Origin: Massilia sp. 9096
Lineage (GTDB): Bacteria > Pseudomonadota > Gammaproteobacteria > Burkholderiales > Burkholderiaceae_D
Direction of reading: 5' to 3'
NCBI RefSeq assembly: GCF_000745265.1
Contig: NZ_JQNN01000001.1
Span: 1,364,001-1,428,000 of the forward strand
DNA: 64,000 bases
The notes under the pieces are model-generated. The model was given only the letters and a program-made list of their open reading frames with translations, did no database searches and had not been told where the DNA came from. The position numbers and the translations under genes were made by a program. Of this stretch, positions 9,796 through 19,940 are shown piece by piece. How positions within the stretch are numbered: position 1 is the first letter of the stretch; every line of letters starts with the position of its first letter.

Positions 9796-10262
9796 GCTAT
9801 CTCCTTGTATGTCTTGTGGCGGCGTCGTGCCGAACGCTCCGAAGTGTACGCGGGGTTTGTTGCGTGCAGCGCAGGCAAGAAAAAAGAAGGCATGCCGATG
9901 AAATCGATTACACGAGAAAAGTCCGGAAAATGTTAACGGAATCATTGGCGATTCAGATTCCTTGGAGCAATATATCGCCTGTATTTACGTGAGAAAGCGC
10001 GTAATTGTGTTGCGTATTGCACCATATTTCCGATATACATTGACCAAACTTTAATTTGTGCCTACTCTTTGCAAATACGTGATGAAATCCATTTCATAAG
10101 GATTCGCACGCAGCGGTGTACGCCCAGGAAGGTGCGGCACCGCTTCAACTGATGCAGTCCCTATAACAAGAACAAAAGGGGCAAGGTGAGATTTTGCAAG
10201 ACCACCGCCGGTGCCGGCCCTAAGAGCGCGGCATCACTATTCAGAGAGAGAGAGGAGACGAC
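9796..10262. other. AT-rich intergenic region between aldo/keto reductase and TonB receptor
   Basis: 467 bases without a supported gene and clearly less GC-rich than the flanks. It must hold the divergent promoters of the aldo/keto reductase (minus) and the TonB receptor (plus). A TTGACC/TACTCT pair is listed separately. No tRNA or convincing small ORF was found. Confidence 0.6.
10040..10068 (+). promoter_or_regulatory. Weak sigma-70-type promoter candidate for TonB receptor
   Basis: TTGACC (10040-10045) is separated by 17 bases from TACTCT (10063-10068). The -35 is a good match, but the -10 matches TATAAT at only three positions. It lies in the AT-rich gap about 195 bases before the receptor start. 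It is an untested guess. Confidence 0.3.
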
Positions 10263-13200
10263 GTGCCGTACCATACCAAGGGGACAACCCATCAACTCAA
10301 CACGCGCCATCGGCTGATCAGCCTGGCCGTGGCCGGCGCCTGCGCGGCTTTCATCGCGCCGGCGTTCGCCCAGCAGACCGAAACCGGCGCATCGGCTGGC
10401 GTCGCCACGCCGACCGATCCGGCTGCAGTCACGCCAAATTCGAGCGCGGGCCAGTCGGGCAACACCATCGAGGCGGCCAACACCGTCCATGTGACCGGTA
10501 TCCGCGCCGCCATGCAGTCGACGCTGAACCTCAAGCGTAACTCGGACGGCATCGTCGACGGCATCGTCGCCGACGACATCGGCAAGTTCCCGGATACCAA
10601 CCTGGCCGAGTCGCTGCAGCGCATCTCGGGCGTGTCGATCGACCGTAACCGCGGCGAAGGCTCGCAAGTGACGGTGCGCGGCGTCGGTCCGGACCTGAAC
10701 ATGGTCCTGCTGAACGGCCGCCAGATGCCGACCGCTAACCTGGGCGACCAGGCCGGCCGCGCCTTCGACTTCTCGAACCTGGCGTCGGAAGCGATCTCGC
10801 AGATCCAGGTCTACAAGAGCGCGCGCGCCGACACCCCACCGGGCGGCATCGGCGCCACCATCAACGTGATGACCGGCCGTCCGCTCGACCTGGGCAACCA
10901 GGCCAGCGTCGGCATCAAGGGCGTGTACGACAAGTCGAACAACAACTTGCCGGACAACGTCAAGATGGGCAAATCGCTGACGCCGGAAGTCTCGGGCCTG
11001 TACAGCAAGGTCTGGCACGACGGCGTGTTCGGCATCTCGGTTACCGGCAGCTATCAAAAGCGCGACCTGGGCGTGAACCAGGCTGCGATCACCAACGGCT
11101 GGCTCGGTCCGTTCCAGGGCAACACCGTGTCGGACACCCCGGGCCCGATTCCGGTCAGCGGCGTCGGCGTGACCAACGCGCCGAAGCCGACCGACATCTA
11201 CTCGACGCCGCAGAACATGTCGTACTTCGTGCGCGGTTCGCAACGCGAGCGCACCAACGGCCAGGTGACCTTCCAGTTCCGTCCGGTCAAGGAACTGACC
11301 ACCACGCTGGACTACACCTACGCGCAGAACAAGATCCACACCAAGTACAACGAGCTGTCGATCTGGTTCAACCATCCGATCAACGCGCAGACCAGCACCT
11401 GGACCAACGGCCCGAACGCCTCGCCGCTGTACTACCAGGAGAATGTCCCGAACCAGGACATCGACATGAACGGCGGCGACTTCGCCACCAAGTCGACTCT
11501 CGAGTCCTTCGGCTTCAACACCCAGTGGAAAGCCACGCCGGACCTGCGTTTCTCGTTCGACGCGCACCACTCGGTCGCCAAGGCCGGCGCGGATAGCCCG
11601 TTCGGCTCGAACAACGACCTGGGCACCGCCAGCTTCAGCCGCAATGTGTCGGCGGTCGACTTCACGCAGGAGATGCCGATCATGATCATCGGCGGCGCCG
11701 ACTACAATCGCGCGCCGAGCCAGGTCATCGGTTCGTGGTTCCAGGACGGCGAGAACGAGATGCGGATCAATCAGGTGCAGGCCGGCGGCAGCTGGAAGCT
11801 GCTCGAGTCGTCGAACCTGAACTTCGGCGGGTCGTACACCAAGGTCAACAACCGCTCGGTCTTCCAGCAGGTCCAGCGCGACACCTGGAGCGGCACCTCG
11901 TCCAATCCGGGCGTGGACTACAACCAGGCGCTGTGGACGCCGGCGGCGATCGCCCCGTACTTCAGCAAGGTCGGCGGTTCGGGCGACCCGCGCATGTACA
12001 ACCAGTTCATGCTGTTCAACTTCGCCGACGTGCGCGCCAACGCGATCAAGGTCACCGGCGACCAGGCCGGCTATACCCCGAGCCTGGCCAACCCGAGCTT
12101 CGACCGCACCACCGTCGAGAAGACCAAGGCCTTGTACATGCAGTTCAACACCGAGTGGGATCTGGCGATGCCGATGCACACCGGCGTGGGCTTCCGCTAC
12201 GAGAAAACCGACGTCGCCTCGACCGGCCTGTCGAAGACCCCGACCCGCGTCGACTGGATCTCGCAGAACGAGTTGCCGCTGGTGTTCGGCAGCCAGATCC
12301 ACCAGACCCAATACGGCAGCTACAACAACTTCCTGCCGACCGTCGACTGGGACATGGACGTGCGCTCCGACCTGAAGGTACGCGCCAGCTACGGCGTGTC
12401 GATCGGCCGTCCGCGCTACGACCAGATCCAGGGCGGTACCACCTACAACACCACCGCGACCGTGAACGGCACCACCGCCAGCAGCGGCAACCCGGCGCTG
12501 ACGCCGGTGAAGTCGAAGAACCTGGACCTGTCGGCCGAGTGGTACTACAGCAAGCAGAGCATGGTTTCGCTGGGTCTGTTCCACAAGAACCTGGATGGCT
12601 ATGCCGGCCAGACCGTGATCAACGACCCGTCGACCAGCGCCACGACCCCGGTCGGCGGCAAGTACTGGAACGCGGCGATCGCATCGGGCTGCGTGGCGAC
12701 CGATACCAACTGCATGCGCGACTACATCCTGGGGAACTTCAACGGCCAGCCGGGCGTGACGCGCACCGGTGTCAGCCCGACGACGGGCCACCTGACCGGC
12801 ACGATCAGCGGCATCGCCGGCGATCCGGCGCTGATCTACCAGACCACCACCTACATCAACGAGGACAAGGCGACGCTCAAGGGCGCCGAGGTGAACTGGC
12901 AGCACATGTTCTCCAACGGTCTCGGCTTCCAGGCCAACTACACGTACGTGAAGTCGGACCTCACCTACGACAACATGGGGCTGGGTAACCAGTTCGCGCT
13001 GATCGGCCAGGCCAACTCGGCCAACCTGGTCGGTATCTACGAAGACCAGCACTGGTCGACGCGCCTGGCCTACAACTGGCGCGGCGAGTTCCTGGCCAAC
13101 GTGGCCGACAACGGCCGTCCGAACCCGGCCTACGTCGAGCCGTACGGCCAGGTCGACCTGAGCGTCGGCTACAACGTCAACAAGAACCTGAGCCTGACGC

Positions 13201-13319
13201 TCGAGGCGATCAACCTCACCGACAAGCACCAGCGCACGCATGGCCGCACCGACCAGCAGGTGCTGACCGTCACCACCGGCGGCCCGCGCTACATGGTGGG
13301 CGCACGCTACAAGTTCTGA
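10263..13319 (+). CDS. TonB-dependent outer-membrane receptor (Xanthomonas/Caulobacter type)
   Basis: Outer-membrane receptor of 1018 residues that imports a ligand using TonB energy. A signal peptide ends near residue 37 (PAFAQQ). The plug starts near residue 80 with VTGIRAAMQSTLNLKRNS and GKFPDTNLAESLQRISGV, and the RGVGPDLNMVLLNGRQMP stretch is typical of the TonB-Xanth-Caul family. The barrel ends in a terminal aromatic strand (YMVGARYKF). The start is GTG at 10263 with GGAG seven bases upstream. A strong terminator follows, then a flavin halogenase on the same strand. Such receptor/halogenase pairs recur in bacteria that take up aromatic or carbohydrate ligands. The ligand here is unknown. 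Confidence 0.93.
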   Translation: MPYHTKGTTHQLNTRHRLISLAVAGACAAFIAPAFAQQTETGASAGVATPTDPAAVTPNSSAGQSGNTIEAANTVHVTGIRAAMQSTLNLKRNSDGIVDGIVADDIGKFPDTNLAESLQRISGVSIDRNRGEGSQVTVRGVGPDLNMVLLNGRQMPTANLGDQAGRAFDFSNLASEAISQIQVYKSARADTPPGGIGATINVMTGRPLDLGNQASVGIKGVYDKSNNNLPDNVKMGKSLTPEVSGLYSKVWHDGVFGISVTGSYQKRDLGVNQAAITNGWLGPFQGNTVSDTPGPIPVSGVGVTNAPKPTDIYSTPQNMSYFVRGSQRERTNGQVTFQFRPVKELTTTLDYTYAQNKIHTKYNELSIWFNHPINAQTSTWTNGPNASPLYYQENVPNQDIDMNGGDFATKSTLESFGFNTQWKATPDLRFSFDAHHSVAKAGADSPFGSNNDLGTASFSRNVSAVDFTQEMPIMIIGGADYNRAPSQVIGSWFQDGENEMRINQVQAGGSWKLLESSNLNFGGSYTKVNNRSVFQQVQRDTWSGTSSNPGVDYNQALWTPAAIAPYFSKVGGSGDPRMYNQFMLFNFADVRANAIKVTGDQAGYTPSLANPSFDRTTVEKTKALYMQFNTEWDLAMPMHTGVGFRYEKTDVASTGLSKTPTRVDWISQNELPLVFGSQIHQTQYGSYNNFLPTVDWDMDVRSDLKVRASYGVSIGRPRYDQIQGGTTYNTTATVNGTTASSGNPALTPVKSKNLDLSAEWYYSKQSMVSLGLFHKNLDGYAGQTVINDPSTSATTPVGGKYWNAAIASGCVATDTNCMRDYILGNFNGQPGVTRTGVSPTTGHLTGTISGIAGDPALIYQTTTYINEDKATLKGAEVNWQHMFSNGLGFQANYTYVKSDLTYDNMGLGNQFALIGQANSANLVGIYEDQHWSTRLAYNWRGEFLANVADNGRPNPAYVEPYGQVDLSVGYNVNKNLSLTLEAINLTDKHQRTHGRTDQQVLTVTTGGPRYMVGARYKF

Positions 13320-13339
13320 TGATCGTTTAGCCGTGACAG

Positions 13340-13374
13340 CGGGCCGCCGGCAGCATCGGCGGCCCGTTTTTTTT
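13340..13374 (+). terminator. Strong intrinsic terminator after TonB receptor
   Basis: Ten-base arms CGGGCCGCCG (13340-13349) and CGGCGGCCCG (13357-13366) pair around a short loop and are followed by eight T residues. It lies 20 bases after the receptor stop, so the halogenase downstream probably needs its own promoter or read-through. Confidence 0.85.
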
Positions 13375-13412
13375 CTTTTCGCACGGACGCAACCGTGCGA
13401 CACTGACACCCC

Positions 13413-14981
13413 ATGAGACCTCGCGAGATCAACCACATCGTCATCGTCGGCGGCGGATCGGCCGGCTGGCTGACCGCCTGCGTGATCGCCGCCGCCCATC
13501 CACGCGCCGCCGGCTCCGGGCTGCAGGTGACGCTGCTCGAGTCGCCGGAAGTGGCGCCGATCGGCGTCGGCGAGGGCACCTGGCCGAGCATGCGCGAGAC
13601 GCTGCAGCGCATCGGCGTGCTCGAATCGGACTTCGTGCGCGCCTGCGACGCCGCGTTCAAGCAGGGCTCGCGCTTCGACAGCTGGATCGACGGCGTCGAC
13701 GCGCACCGTTACTATCATCCCTTCGCCGCGCCGCACGGCTACGGCGAAGCCAACCTGGCGGCGCGCTGGCGCGCGGCCTATCCGCAAGCCGCGTTCGCCG
13801 AGCTGGTGAGCTACCAGCCGGTCCTGTGCATGGAAGGGCGCGCCCCCAAGCAGCCGGGCACGCCGGAATATGCGGGCGTGGCCAATTACGGCTACCACCT
13901 GGACGCCGGCAAGTTCGGCGAGTTCCTGCGCGCGCACGCGTGTACGCGCCTGGGCGTGCGCCACGTGCGCGACCACGTGGTGGCGATCGACGCCGTGCCC
14001 GATGGCGCCGCGCAGGGCGACATACGGGCCTTGCAGACACGCGAACACGGCGCCATCGAAGGCGATCTGTTCGTCGATTGCACCGGCTCGCGCGCGCTGC
14101 TGATCAAAGGGCATTTCGGCGTGCCGCTGCGTTCGCAGAAACACCTGCTGTTCAACGATAGCGCGCTCGCGGTGCAGGTGCCGTACGCCGGCGCGGATTC
14201 CCCGATCGCCTCGCCGACGGTGTCGACCGCGCGCGCGGCCGGCTGGATCTGGGACATCGGCCTGCCGAGCCGGCGCGGGGTCGGCTACGTGTATTCGAGC
14301 GCGCACATGGACGACGCCGCCGCCCAGCGCGTGCTGCAGGATTACCTGACGCTGACGGGCAGCCCGGCGGCCCTGGCGGCGCCGCGCAAGCTGAGCTTCG
14401 AGCCCGGTTACCGCGAACGCTTCTGGGCAGGCAACTGCGTGGCCGTGGGCCAGGCCGCCGGCTTCATCGAGCCGCTGGAAGCCTCGGCGCTGGCGATGGT
14501 CGAGCTGTCGGCCGCGATGATCGCCGATACGCTGCCGGCTACCGTCGACACCATGCCGCTGGCGGCGCGCCGCTTCAACGACACCTTCGGCTATCGATGG
14601 GAACGCGTGATCGAGTTCCTCAAGCTGCACTACGTGCTGTCCAAACGCCGGGATTCGGACTACTGGCTGGATAACCTGGCGGCCGCCTCGATCCCGGAAC
14701 GGCTGCAGGAGTCGCTGCTGCTATGGAAGCACCGGCCGCCGTCGCGCCACGATTTTCCGCGCATCGAAGAGATCTTCCCGGCCGCCAGCTACCAGTACGT
14801 CCTGTACGGCATGGGGTTCGAGACCGCCTACGGCGACGTCGTGCGCGACACCGACCAGCCGCAGCTGGCGGACCGTTATTTCCGCGAGACCGCCGCGCTC
14901 ACGCGCCGGATGCTGGGCGGCTTGCCGGCCAACCGCGAGCTGCTCGAGCACCTGCGCCGGCACGGCATGCCGCGCGCCTGA
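13413..14981 (+). CDS. Flavin-dependent tryptophan halogenase family protein with altered WxWxIP motif
   Basis: FAD-binding monooxygenase-fold protein of 522 residues. The dinucleotide motif is IVGGGSAGW (residues 11-19), IGVGEGTWPSM is at 50-60, and the putative catalytic lysine is K83 in AAFKQGSRF (K79 in PrnA). The family signature WxWxIP reads WIWDIG at 278-283, so the proline is glycine. The catalytic glutamate region reads FIEPLEASAL with E356. Known members use reduced FAD, O2 and chloride/bromide to halogenate indoles through hypohalous acid and a lysine chloramine. The partner flavin reductase is not visible here. The neighbouring TonB receptor suggests a linked uptake pathway. Actual halogenation, as opposed to another flavin reaction, is not assured. 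Confidence 0.85.
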   Translation: MRPREINHIVIVGGGSAGWLTACVIAAAHPRAAGSGLQVTLLESPEVAPIGVGEGTWPSMRETLQRIGVLESDFVRACDAAFKQGSRFDSWIDGVDAHRYYHPFAAPHGYGEANLAARWRAAYPQAAFAELVSYQPVLCMEGRAPKQPGTPEYAGVANYGYHLDAGKFGEFLRAHACTRLGVRHVRDHVVAIDAVPDGAAQGDIRALQTREHGAIEGDLFVDCTGSRALLIKGHFGVPLRSQKHLLFNDSALAVQVPYAGADSPIASPTVSTARAAGWIWDIGLPSRRGVGYVYSSAHMDDAAAQRVLQDYLTLTGSPAALAAPRKLSFEPGYRERFWAGNCVAVGQAAGFIEPLEASALAMVELSAAMIADTLPATVDTMPLAARRFNDTFGYRWERVIEFLKLHYVLSKRRDSDYWLDNLAAASIPERLQESLLLWKHRPPSRHDFPRIEEIFPAASYQYVLYGMGFETAYGDVVRDTDQPQLADRYFRETAALTRRMLGGLPANRELLEHLRRHGMPRA

Positions 14982-14982
14982 T

Positions 14983-15765
14983 TCAGGCCGCGGCCGCGCT
15001 GCCCGTCTGCGCCGTCGGCTGCGCACCCGGTTGCAGCACGCGCTCGCGCAGCTCCGGCGGCGCGTCGCGGTACAGTCGCACCACGGTCGAGGTGCGGGTG
15101 CCGTAGCCCTCGATCTCGATGCACACCGCCGAGAGCTGGCGTTCGACCTCGATCGGCACGCCGGTGTCGGGCAGGCGCAGGTCCGGTGCGCGCGTGGTGT
15201 CGGCCAGCATCTCGAAATACGCTTCTTCCGGCGCGCCCTGCAGCAGCAGGCTGGCGAAGCTGGCCTTGGTGCGCAGCACTTTCGGCCAGGGCGCATCGAG
15301 CAGTCCGTTCGAAACGCCGTAGATGCCGGGCTCGAGCGCCTTGCCATTGCGCGGATCGTCGCCGGCGCGGTTCGAGAACCAGTAGATGCCGTCGCGGTCG
15401 CCCAGGATCAGGTTGAAGCCGTTGTAGACGCCGGCGGTGGGCGCGATCGCCGCCAGGTAGTCGAGCGCGTCCATGTCACCCTTGAGGAAATCGGCGACCA
15501 GCGCGCCGCGCGTGGGCGCATCGGGCTTGACCTCGTGCGGTGCGCGGATGTTGGTCAGCGCCGCGAACTTCGGGCCGTGCGCGCCTTCCTTGGTCACCCC
15601 CATCCAGCTGCCGCCACCCTGCAAATCGCGGCCGGCGACGACGTTGGGGTTGTCCGGCCATGGTGCGGCCGGGGTGGCGGGGCGGTCGTAGAATTCGTCG
15701 CGGTTGGCGCAGGCGATCAGGGGCATGCCGGGGATCACCCGCCATGCGAAAACAATCAGGCACAT
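14983..15765 (-). CDS. NRDE family protein (TANGO2-like)
   Basis: 260-residue protein of the NRDE/TANGO2 family, recognised by the N-terminal MCLIVFAW, the name-giving ANRDEFYDRP at about residues 20-29, and GRDLQGGGSWMGVTKEG. The N-terminal Cys2 is conserved in the family and may act as an Ntn-type nucleophile. The biochemical role is unsettled; eukaryotic TANGO2 is linked to heme/lipid handling. It is the last of three close minus-strand genes (ygfZ, DUF4936-like, NRDE), with 10 bases to its upstream neighbour. Its 3' end abuts the convergent halogenase, with one base between them. Confidence 0.9.
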   Translation of the reverse strand: MCLIVFAWRVIPGMPLIACANRDEFYDRPATPAAPWPDNPNVVAGRDLQGGGSWMGVTKEGAHGPKFAALTNIRAPHEVKPDAPTRGALVADFLKGDMDALDYLAAIAPTAGVYNGFNLILGDRDGIYWFSNRAGDDPRNGKALEPGIYGVSNGLLDAPWPKVLRTKASFASLLLQGAPEEAYFEMLADTTRAPDLRLPDTGVPIEVERQLSAVCIEIEGYGTRTSTVVRLYRDAPPELRERVLQPGAQPTAQTGSAAAA

Positions 15766-15775
15766 GGTAAATGTC

Positions 15776-16060
15776 CTAAGGGATCAGATCTACAAAGATT
15801 TCCGAATGGCGCGGCCCGGCAAGCAGGGCGTTGAAGCCCGCCCGGCCCACGGCATCCTCCAGCTGCGCGCCGAACTGCGCGTCGACCGCCGGATAGACTT
15901 CCATCCAGGTCTGTACGCCGTCGCGCGCTTCCGGGCGGCGTTTCAGCTGGCCCTGCACGCCATGCCGGGCTTCGAGCTCGGCCTGCAGCGCGCGCACGCG
16001 CGGCGCGAGCGTATCGGCGTCGCCGGCGCGCACCTTGTAGTAGACGTACAAGTCGATCAT
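15776..16060 (-). CDS. DUF4936-like small protein
   Basis: 94-residue protein beginning MIDLYVYYKVRAGDA with a central QTWMEVYPAVD. The pattern resembles the DUF4936 family, which are ferredoxin-fold ABM-like proteins of unknown function in Burkholderiales. It lies six bases after ygfZ and ten bases before the NRDE gene, so it is almost certainly cotranscribed. No catalytic residues can be assigned. Confidence 0.8.
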   Translation of the reverse strand: MIDLYVYYKVRAGDADTLAPRVRALQAELEARHGVQGQLKRRPEARDGVQTWMEVYPAVDAQFGAQLEDAVGRAGFNALLAGPRHSEIFVDLIP

Positions 16061-16066
16061 GGCGCG

Positions 16067-17128
16067 TTATGCCTCGGGCGCGTCGACCGGGTAGGGCAAG
16101 GGTTGGAAGCGCAGCAGCGTGCCGCCCGGCGCGCCGTGGCGCACCTCGTGCTCGAGCGCGGCCAGCTTGATCTCGACCAGCGCGTCGGCGCCGCCCAGTC
16201 CGTTGGGCGCGGCATTGACGATCATGCCGGACGGCTGCGACGGGTCGTCGCTCGCATAGACTTCGTCGCCGGCGCGCGCCGCGGCGTCCTCGAGCGTGGC
16301 CAGGGCCATGCGGCGTTTCAGCTTGCCCAGGTACTGGCTGCGCGCGACGATCTCCTGGCCGGGGTAGCAGCCTTTCTTGAAGTTGACGCCGCCGATCAGT
16401 TCGAAATTGATCATCTGCGGGACGAACTGTTCCTGCGTCGCCAGCGCCACCTGCGGCACCCCGGCGTGGATCTGCGACAGCTGCCAGGCCGCGTTGCCGC
16501 CCAGGGCCAGCGCCGGTTGCAGCGCGCCCAGCGCGGCGATCGCGGTCTCGGGCGCGCTCACCCACAGCAGGCGCGGCGCGCCGAAGGCGTCGGCCAGGCG
16601 GATCACGGTGCCGAACTCGCCCGCGACGGTGCGGTAGGGTGCATCCGGCAGGGCCACGCCGAGCCGGGCCGCCAGCGCCTCGAAGGCCTTGGCGCCGCCC
16701 AGGCCGAGCACGGCGCCGGTCGCGGCTTCGTCGGTGGCGTCGCGCAGCTTGGCCTTGGCGCGCAGTACGAACATGCTCAGGCGTTTTTGCAGCGGGGCCT
16801 GGATGGCGCGCGGCAGCTGCAGATAGACGTTGTCCGCGTCGCGCCACATCAGGAAGGTCGCCTGCAGGCGGCCCTTGGGCGTGCAGTAGCCGGCCAGGCG
16901 CGCTTCGCCCGTGCCGAGGTGTTCGACGTCGTTGGTGAGCTGGTTGTGCAGGAAGGCGGCGGCATCGTCGCCGGCGACCGCGATCAGCCCGAGGTCGGTG
17001 AGCGGGGCGACGAAGCCCGCGGCAAGGTCGGACGGCGTCAATACGCGCCCGAAGTCTTCGATCTGGCTGGCTTCATCGGCATGAAAGCGCGCGCCCAGCG
17101 TTGACAGGTGTTCGATCCAGTGGTTCAT
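16067..17128 (-). CDS. ygfZ: Folate-binding protein YgfZ
   Basis: 353-residue tetrahydrofolate-binding protein related to the glycine-cleavage T-protein. It assists repair and assembly of certain iron-sulfur enzymes. The diagnostic motif KGCYPGQEIVAR, with the essential cysteine, lies near residue 250; the N-terminal half contains GLIAVAGDDAAAFLHNQLTND, typical of the family. It is the first gene of a three-gene minus-strand operon and is divergent from mltG, an arrangement often seen in betaproteobacteria. The start ATG at 17128 lies 99 bases from mltG on the opposite strand. Confidence 0.93.
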   Translation of the reverse strand: MNHWIEHLSTLGARFHADEASQIEDFGRVLTPSDLAAGFVAPLTDLGLIAVAGDDAAAFLHNQLTNDVEHLGTGEARLAGYCTPKGRLQATFLMWRDADNVYLQLPRAIQAPLQKRLSMFVLRAKAKLRDATDEAATGAVLGLGGAKAFEALAARLGVALPDAPYRTVAGEFGTVIRLADAFGAPRLLWVSAPETAIAALGALQPALALGGNAAWQLSQIHAGVPQVALATQEQFVPQMINFELIGGVNFKKGCYPGQEIVARSQYLGKLKRRMALATLEDAAARAGDEVYASDDPSQPSGMIVNAAPNGLGGADALVEIKLAALEHEVRHGAPGGTLLRFQPLPYPVDAPEA

Positions 17129-17227
17129 ACGGATTTATTTCCGGTTTGGCAGTAACGGCTATATGATTACGGCCTCATTATAGGGTTATCGATCAATCCT
17201 CGCCGGGATCGGAAAAAACAACACAGA

Positions 17228-18247
17228 ATGGCACTATTCAAAAAACTCATCTTGACGGGCGTGATCGTGTCAGTCGCGGCCGTGGCGGGCTTCCAGTGGT
17301 GGGCCAGGCAGCCGATCGCCGGCGCCGGCGCCGGCCAGGTCATTCCCTTCGCCATTGCGCAAGGCAGCGGCGTGGCCGCTGCCGCGCAGCAGATGGCGAC
17401 CGCCGGCGTGCCGGTCAATCCCTTCCTGTTCGGGGTGCTGGCGCGCGTGACCGGCAAGGCCGGCCAGATCAAGGCCGGCAGCTACGAGCTCAAGCCCGGC
17501 ACCACGCCGCGGCGCCTGTTGAGCCAACTGGTGCGCGGTGAGTTCGCCCAGGAGTCGCTGACCATCATCGAGGGCTGGACCTTCCGCCAGATGCGCCAGA
17601 CGGTCGACGCCGCACCCAACATCAAGCACGAGACCGCGGCCCTGTCGGACCGGGAGCTGCTGGCCAAGGTGCTCGGGCCGGACGAAAAATACCCGGCCGC
17701 GGAAGGCCTGTTCTTTCCCGACACCTACCTGTTCGCCAAGAACGCCAGCGACCTGTCGATCTACCGCCGCGCGCACGACATGATGATGAAGCGCCTCAAG
17801 AGCGCCTGGGACAAGCGCGACCCTGACCTGCCGTACGGCGACCCCTACCAGGCCCTGATCATGGCCTCGCTGGTGGAAAAGGAAACGGGCTTGAAGAGCG
17901 ACCGGCCGATGGTCGCCGGCGTGTTCGTCAACCGCCTGAAAACCGGCATGCTGCTGCAGACCGATCCGACCGTGATCTACGGCCTGGGCGACAAGTACGA
18001 CGGCAAGATCCATAAAAAAGACCTGGAAACCGACACGCCGTACAATACCTATACCCGCCCGGGACTGCCGCCCACGCCGATCGCGCTGCCGGGCGCGCCC
18101 TCGCTGCTGGCCGCGACCGCGCCGGCCAAGACCGACGCCCTGTATTTCGTCTCGCGCGGCGACGGCACCAGCCACTTTTCGGCCAACCTGACCGAACATA
18201 ACAAAGCGGTCAACCAGTATCAGATTCGTAATGACGCACGCAAGTAA
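17228..18247 (+). CDS. mltG: Endolytic murein transglycosylase MltG
   Basis: 339-residue inner-membrane lytic transglycosylase that cleaves nascent glycan strands to end peptidoglycan synthesis. There is one N-terminal transmembrane segment (residues 5-24), a LysM-like region about 40-110, and the YceG catalytic domain containing the ASLVEKETG motif with the catalytic glutamate at residue 217, followed by [20 protein letters not shown]. Length matches the family. The stop overlaps the start of tmk by 17 bases, so translation is coupled. Ribosome site is weak. It heads a mltG-tmk-holB-pilZ run that is conserved in proteobacteria. Confidence 0.95.
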   Translation: MALFKKLILTGVIVSVAAVAGFQWWARQPIAGAGAGQVIPFAIAQGSGVAAAAQQMATAGVPVNPFLFGVLARVTGKAGQIKAGSYELKPGTTPRRLLSQLVRGEFAQESLTIIEGWTFRQMRQTVDAAPNIKHETAALSDRELLAKVLGPDEKYPAAEGLFFPDTYLFAKNASDLSIYRRAHDMMMKRLKSAWDKRDPDLPYGDPYQALIMASLVEKETGLKSDRPMVAGVFVNRLKTGMLLQTDPTVIYGLGDKYDGKIHKKDLETDTPYNTYTRPGLPPTPIALPGAPSLLAATAPAKTDALYFVSRGDGTSHFSANLTEHNKAVNQYQIRNDARK

Positions 18248-18887
18248 CACCCTGGCCGACAGTGCCGGCTCCTCCCCGGCGCGCGGGCGCTTCATCACTT
18301 TCGAAGGCATCGACGGCGCCGGCAAGTCGACCCACATCGGCTTCGTCACGGGCTGGCTCAAATCTGCGGGGCGGCGCGTGGTCTCCTCGCGCGAGCCGGG
18401 CGGCACCGCGGTCGGGGAAAAGCTGCGCGATTTGCTGCTGCACGAGAAGATGGACCTGGAAACCGAAGCGCTGCTGATGTTCGCCAGCCGGCGCGAGCAC
18501 ATCGCCCAGGTCATCGAACCGGCGCTGGCCCAGGGCAGCTGGGTGCTGTCCGACCGCTTCACCGACGCCAGCTTCGCCTACCAGGGCGGCGGGCGCGGCC
18601 TGCCGCTGGCGAAATTGGACGCGCTCGAAGCCTGGGTCCATCCGCACCTGCAGCCCGACCTGACGCTGCTGTTCGACGTGCCGCTCGGCGTTGCGCGCGC
18701 GCGCCTGGACGCCACCCGCACGCTCGACAAGTTCGAGCAGGAAGAAGCCGATTTCTTCGCGCGCTGCCGCGCCGAATACCTGCGCCGCGCCGCCGAACAT
18801 CCCGGGCGCATCGTCGTCATCGACTCGACCGCCTCGATCGAGGACGTGCGCCTCGCGCTGGTGGCTGCGCTGGAGAAGCTGTCGTGA
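18231..18887 (+). CDS. tmk: Thymidylate kinase
   Basis: 218-residue kinase making dTDP from dTMP and ATP. P-loop [11 protein letters not shown] lies near residue 25, the DR(F/Y) motif in [19 protein letters not shown] near residue 105, and the lid region later contains [16 protein letters not shown]. An N-terminal extension of about 20 Ser/Ala-rich residues precedes the core. The start overlaps mltG and the stop overlaps holB in a GTGA junction, indicating coupled expression. Confidence 0.95.
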   Translation: MTHASNTLADSAGSSPARGRFITFEGIDGAGKSTHIGFVTGWLKSAGRRVVSSREPGGTAVGEKLRDLLLHEKMDLETEALLMFASRREHIAQVIEPALAQGSWVLSDRFTDASFAYQGGGRGLPLAKLDALEAWVHPHLQPDLTLLFDVPLGVARARLDATRTLDKFEQEEADFFARCRAEYLRRAAEHPGRIVVIDSTASIEDVRLALVAALEKLS

Positions 18888-19915
18888 GTATCTATCCCTG
18901 GCAACAAGATGCGTGGACGCGCCTGCAGCAGATGCGCGCGCGCCTGCCGCACGCGATCCTGTTCCACGGCCCGGCCGGCATCGGCAAGGCCGATTTTCTG
19001 GAGGCGTTCGCCCAGGCGCTGCTGTGCGAGAACGTGCGTCCCGACGGGCACGCGTGCGGGCAATGCGCGTCGTGTAATTGGTTTATCCAGGGCAACCACC
19101 CGGACTACCGCCGCGTCCGGCCCGAAGCGCTCGAGGACGAAGCCCCCGCCGCCGAAGGGGAAGACGGCGCCGCCGGCGACGGCGAAAAGAAATCCAAGTC
19201 CAAGACCGCCTCGAAAGACATCAAGATCGAGCAGGTGCGCGCGCTGGCCGACTTCATGAACATCTCGACCCACCGCCAGGGGCTGCGCGTGGTCGTGCTG
19301 TACCCGGCCGAGGCGCTCAACATGCCGGCCTCGAATGCGCTGCTGAAGACCTTGGAAGAGCCGCCGCCGGGCACCGTGTTCCTGCTGGCCTCGAATGGCC
19401 TGGACCGGCTGCTGCCGACGATCCTGTCGCGCTGCCGCAAGTTCGCGCTGCCGATGCCGGACCATGCACAGGCGCTGGCCTGGCTGCAGGCGCAGGGCGT
19501 GAACGATGCCGACGGCTGGCTGCGCGAGCAGGGCGGGGCGCCGCTGGCGGCGCTGGCCCAGGCCGAGGGCGGCAGCCGCGACGAGCTCGACACGCTGCTG
19601 CAGATACTGGCCCAGCCGAGCGTCGAGGGCGCGTTGCGCGCTGCCGACAAACTGAGCAAGGCTCCGCTCGGATCGCTCGTGGCTTGGCAGCAGCGCTGGC
19701 TTTATGACGTATTTTCGTACAAGCTCTCGGGCGTGATCCGCTATTATCCGCGCTACCAGCGCGAGCTGGCGGCGCTGGCCGGCCGCGTGCACACGGCCAA
19801 GCTGATGCGGGCGATCAAATCGGCCAACGAACGGCGCGCGGTGGCGGACCACCCGCTGTCGCCGAAATTGTTTGTCGAAGACATGTTGCTTGATTACACT
19901 GCCTGCTGCACCTAG
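18884..19915 (+). CDS. holB: DNA polymerase III delta-prime subunit
   Basis: 343-residue clamp-loader subunit. Features are [11 protein letters not shown] (a Walker-A-like loop in which Lys is followed by Ala), a zinc module C-x8-C-x2-C-x2-C beginning [10 protein letters not shown], the central [19 protein letters not shown], and the SRC motif in [10 protein letters not shown]. An acidic then lysine-rich insert sits at about residues 80-110 ([12 protein letters not shown] followed by KKSKSK). The start is GTG overlapping the tmk stop. Followed by the PilZ gene, a common gene order. Confidence 0.94.
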   Translation: MSIYPWQQDAWTRLQQMRARLPHAILFHGPAGIGKADFLEAFAQALLCENVRPDGHACGQCASCNWFIQGNHPDYRRVRPEALEDEAPAAEGEDGAAGDGEKKSKSKTASKDIKIEQVRALADFMNISTHRQGLRVVVLYPAEALNMPASNALLKTLEEPPPGTVFLLASNGLDRLLPTILSRCRKFALPMPDHAQALAWLQAQGVNDADGWLREQGGAPLAALAQAEGGSRDELDTLLQILAQPSVEGALRAADKLSKAPLGSLVAWQQRWLYDVFSYKLSGVIRYYPRYQRELAALAGRVHTAKLMRAIKSANERRAVADHPLSPKLFVEDMLLDYTACCT

Positions 19916-19940
19916 ATAAACACCCGAGCAAAGGACCCCG

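Noticed and set aside
10161..14630. 1489-codon open frame on the minus strand opposite the TonB receptor and halogenase
   Set aside because: The plus strand encodes two well-supported proteins here. The antisense frame is an effect of high-GC codon usage, with Arg/His/Gln-rich translation and no domains.
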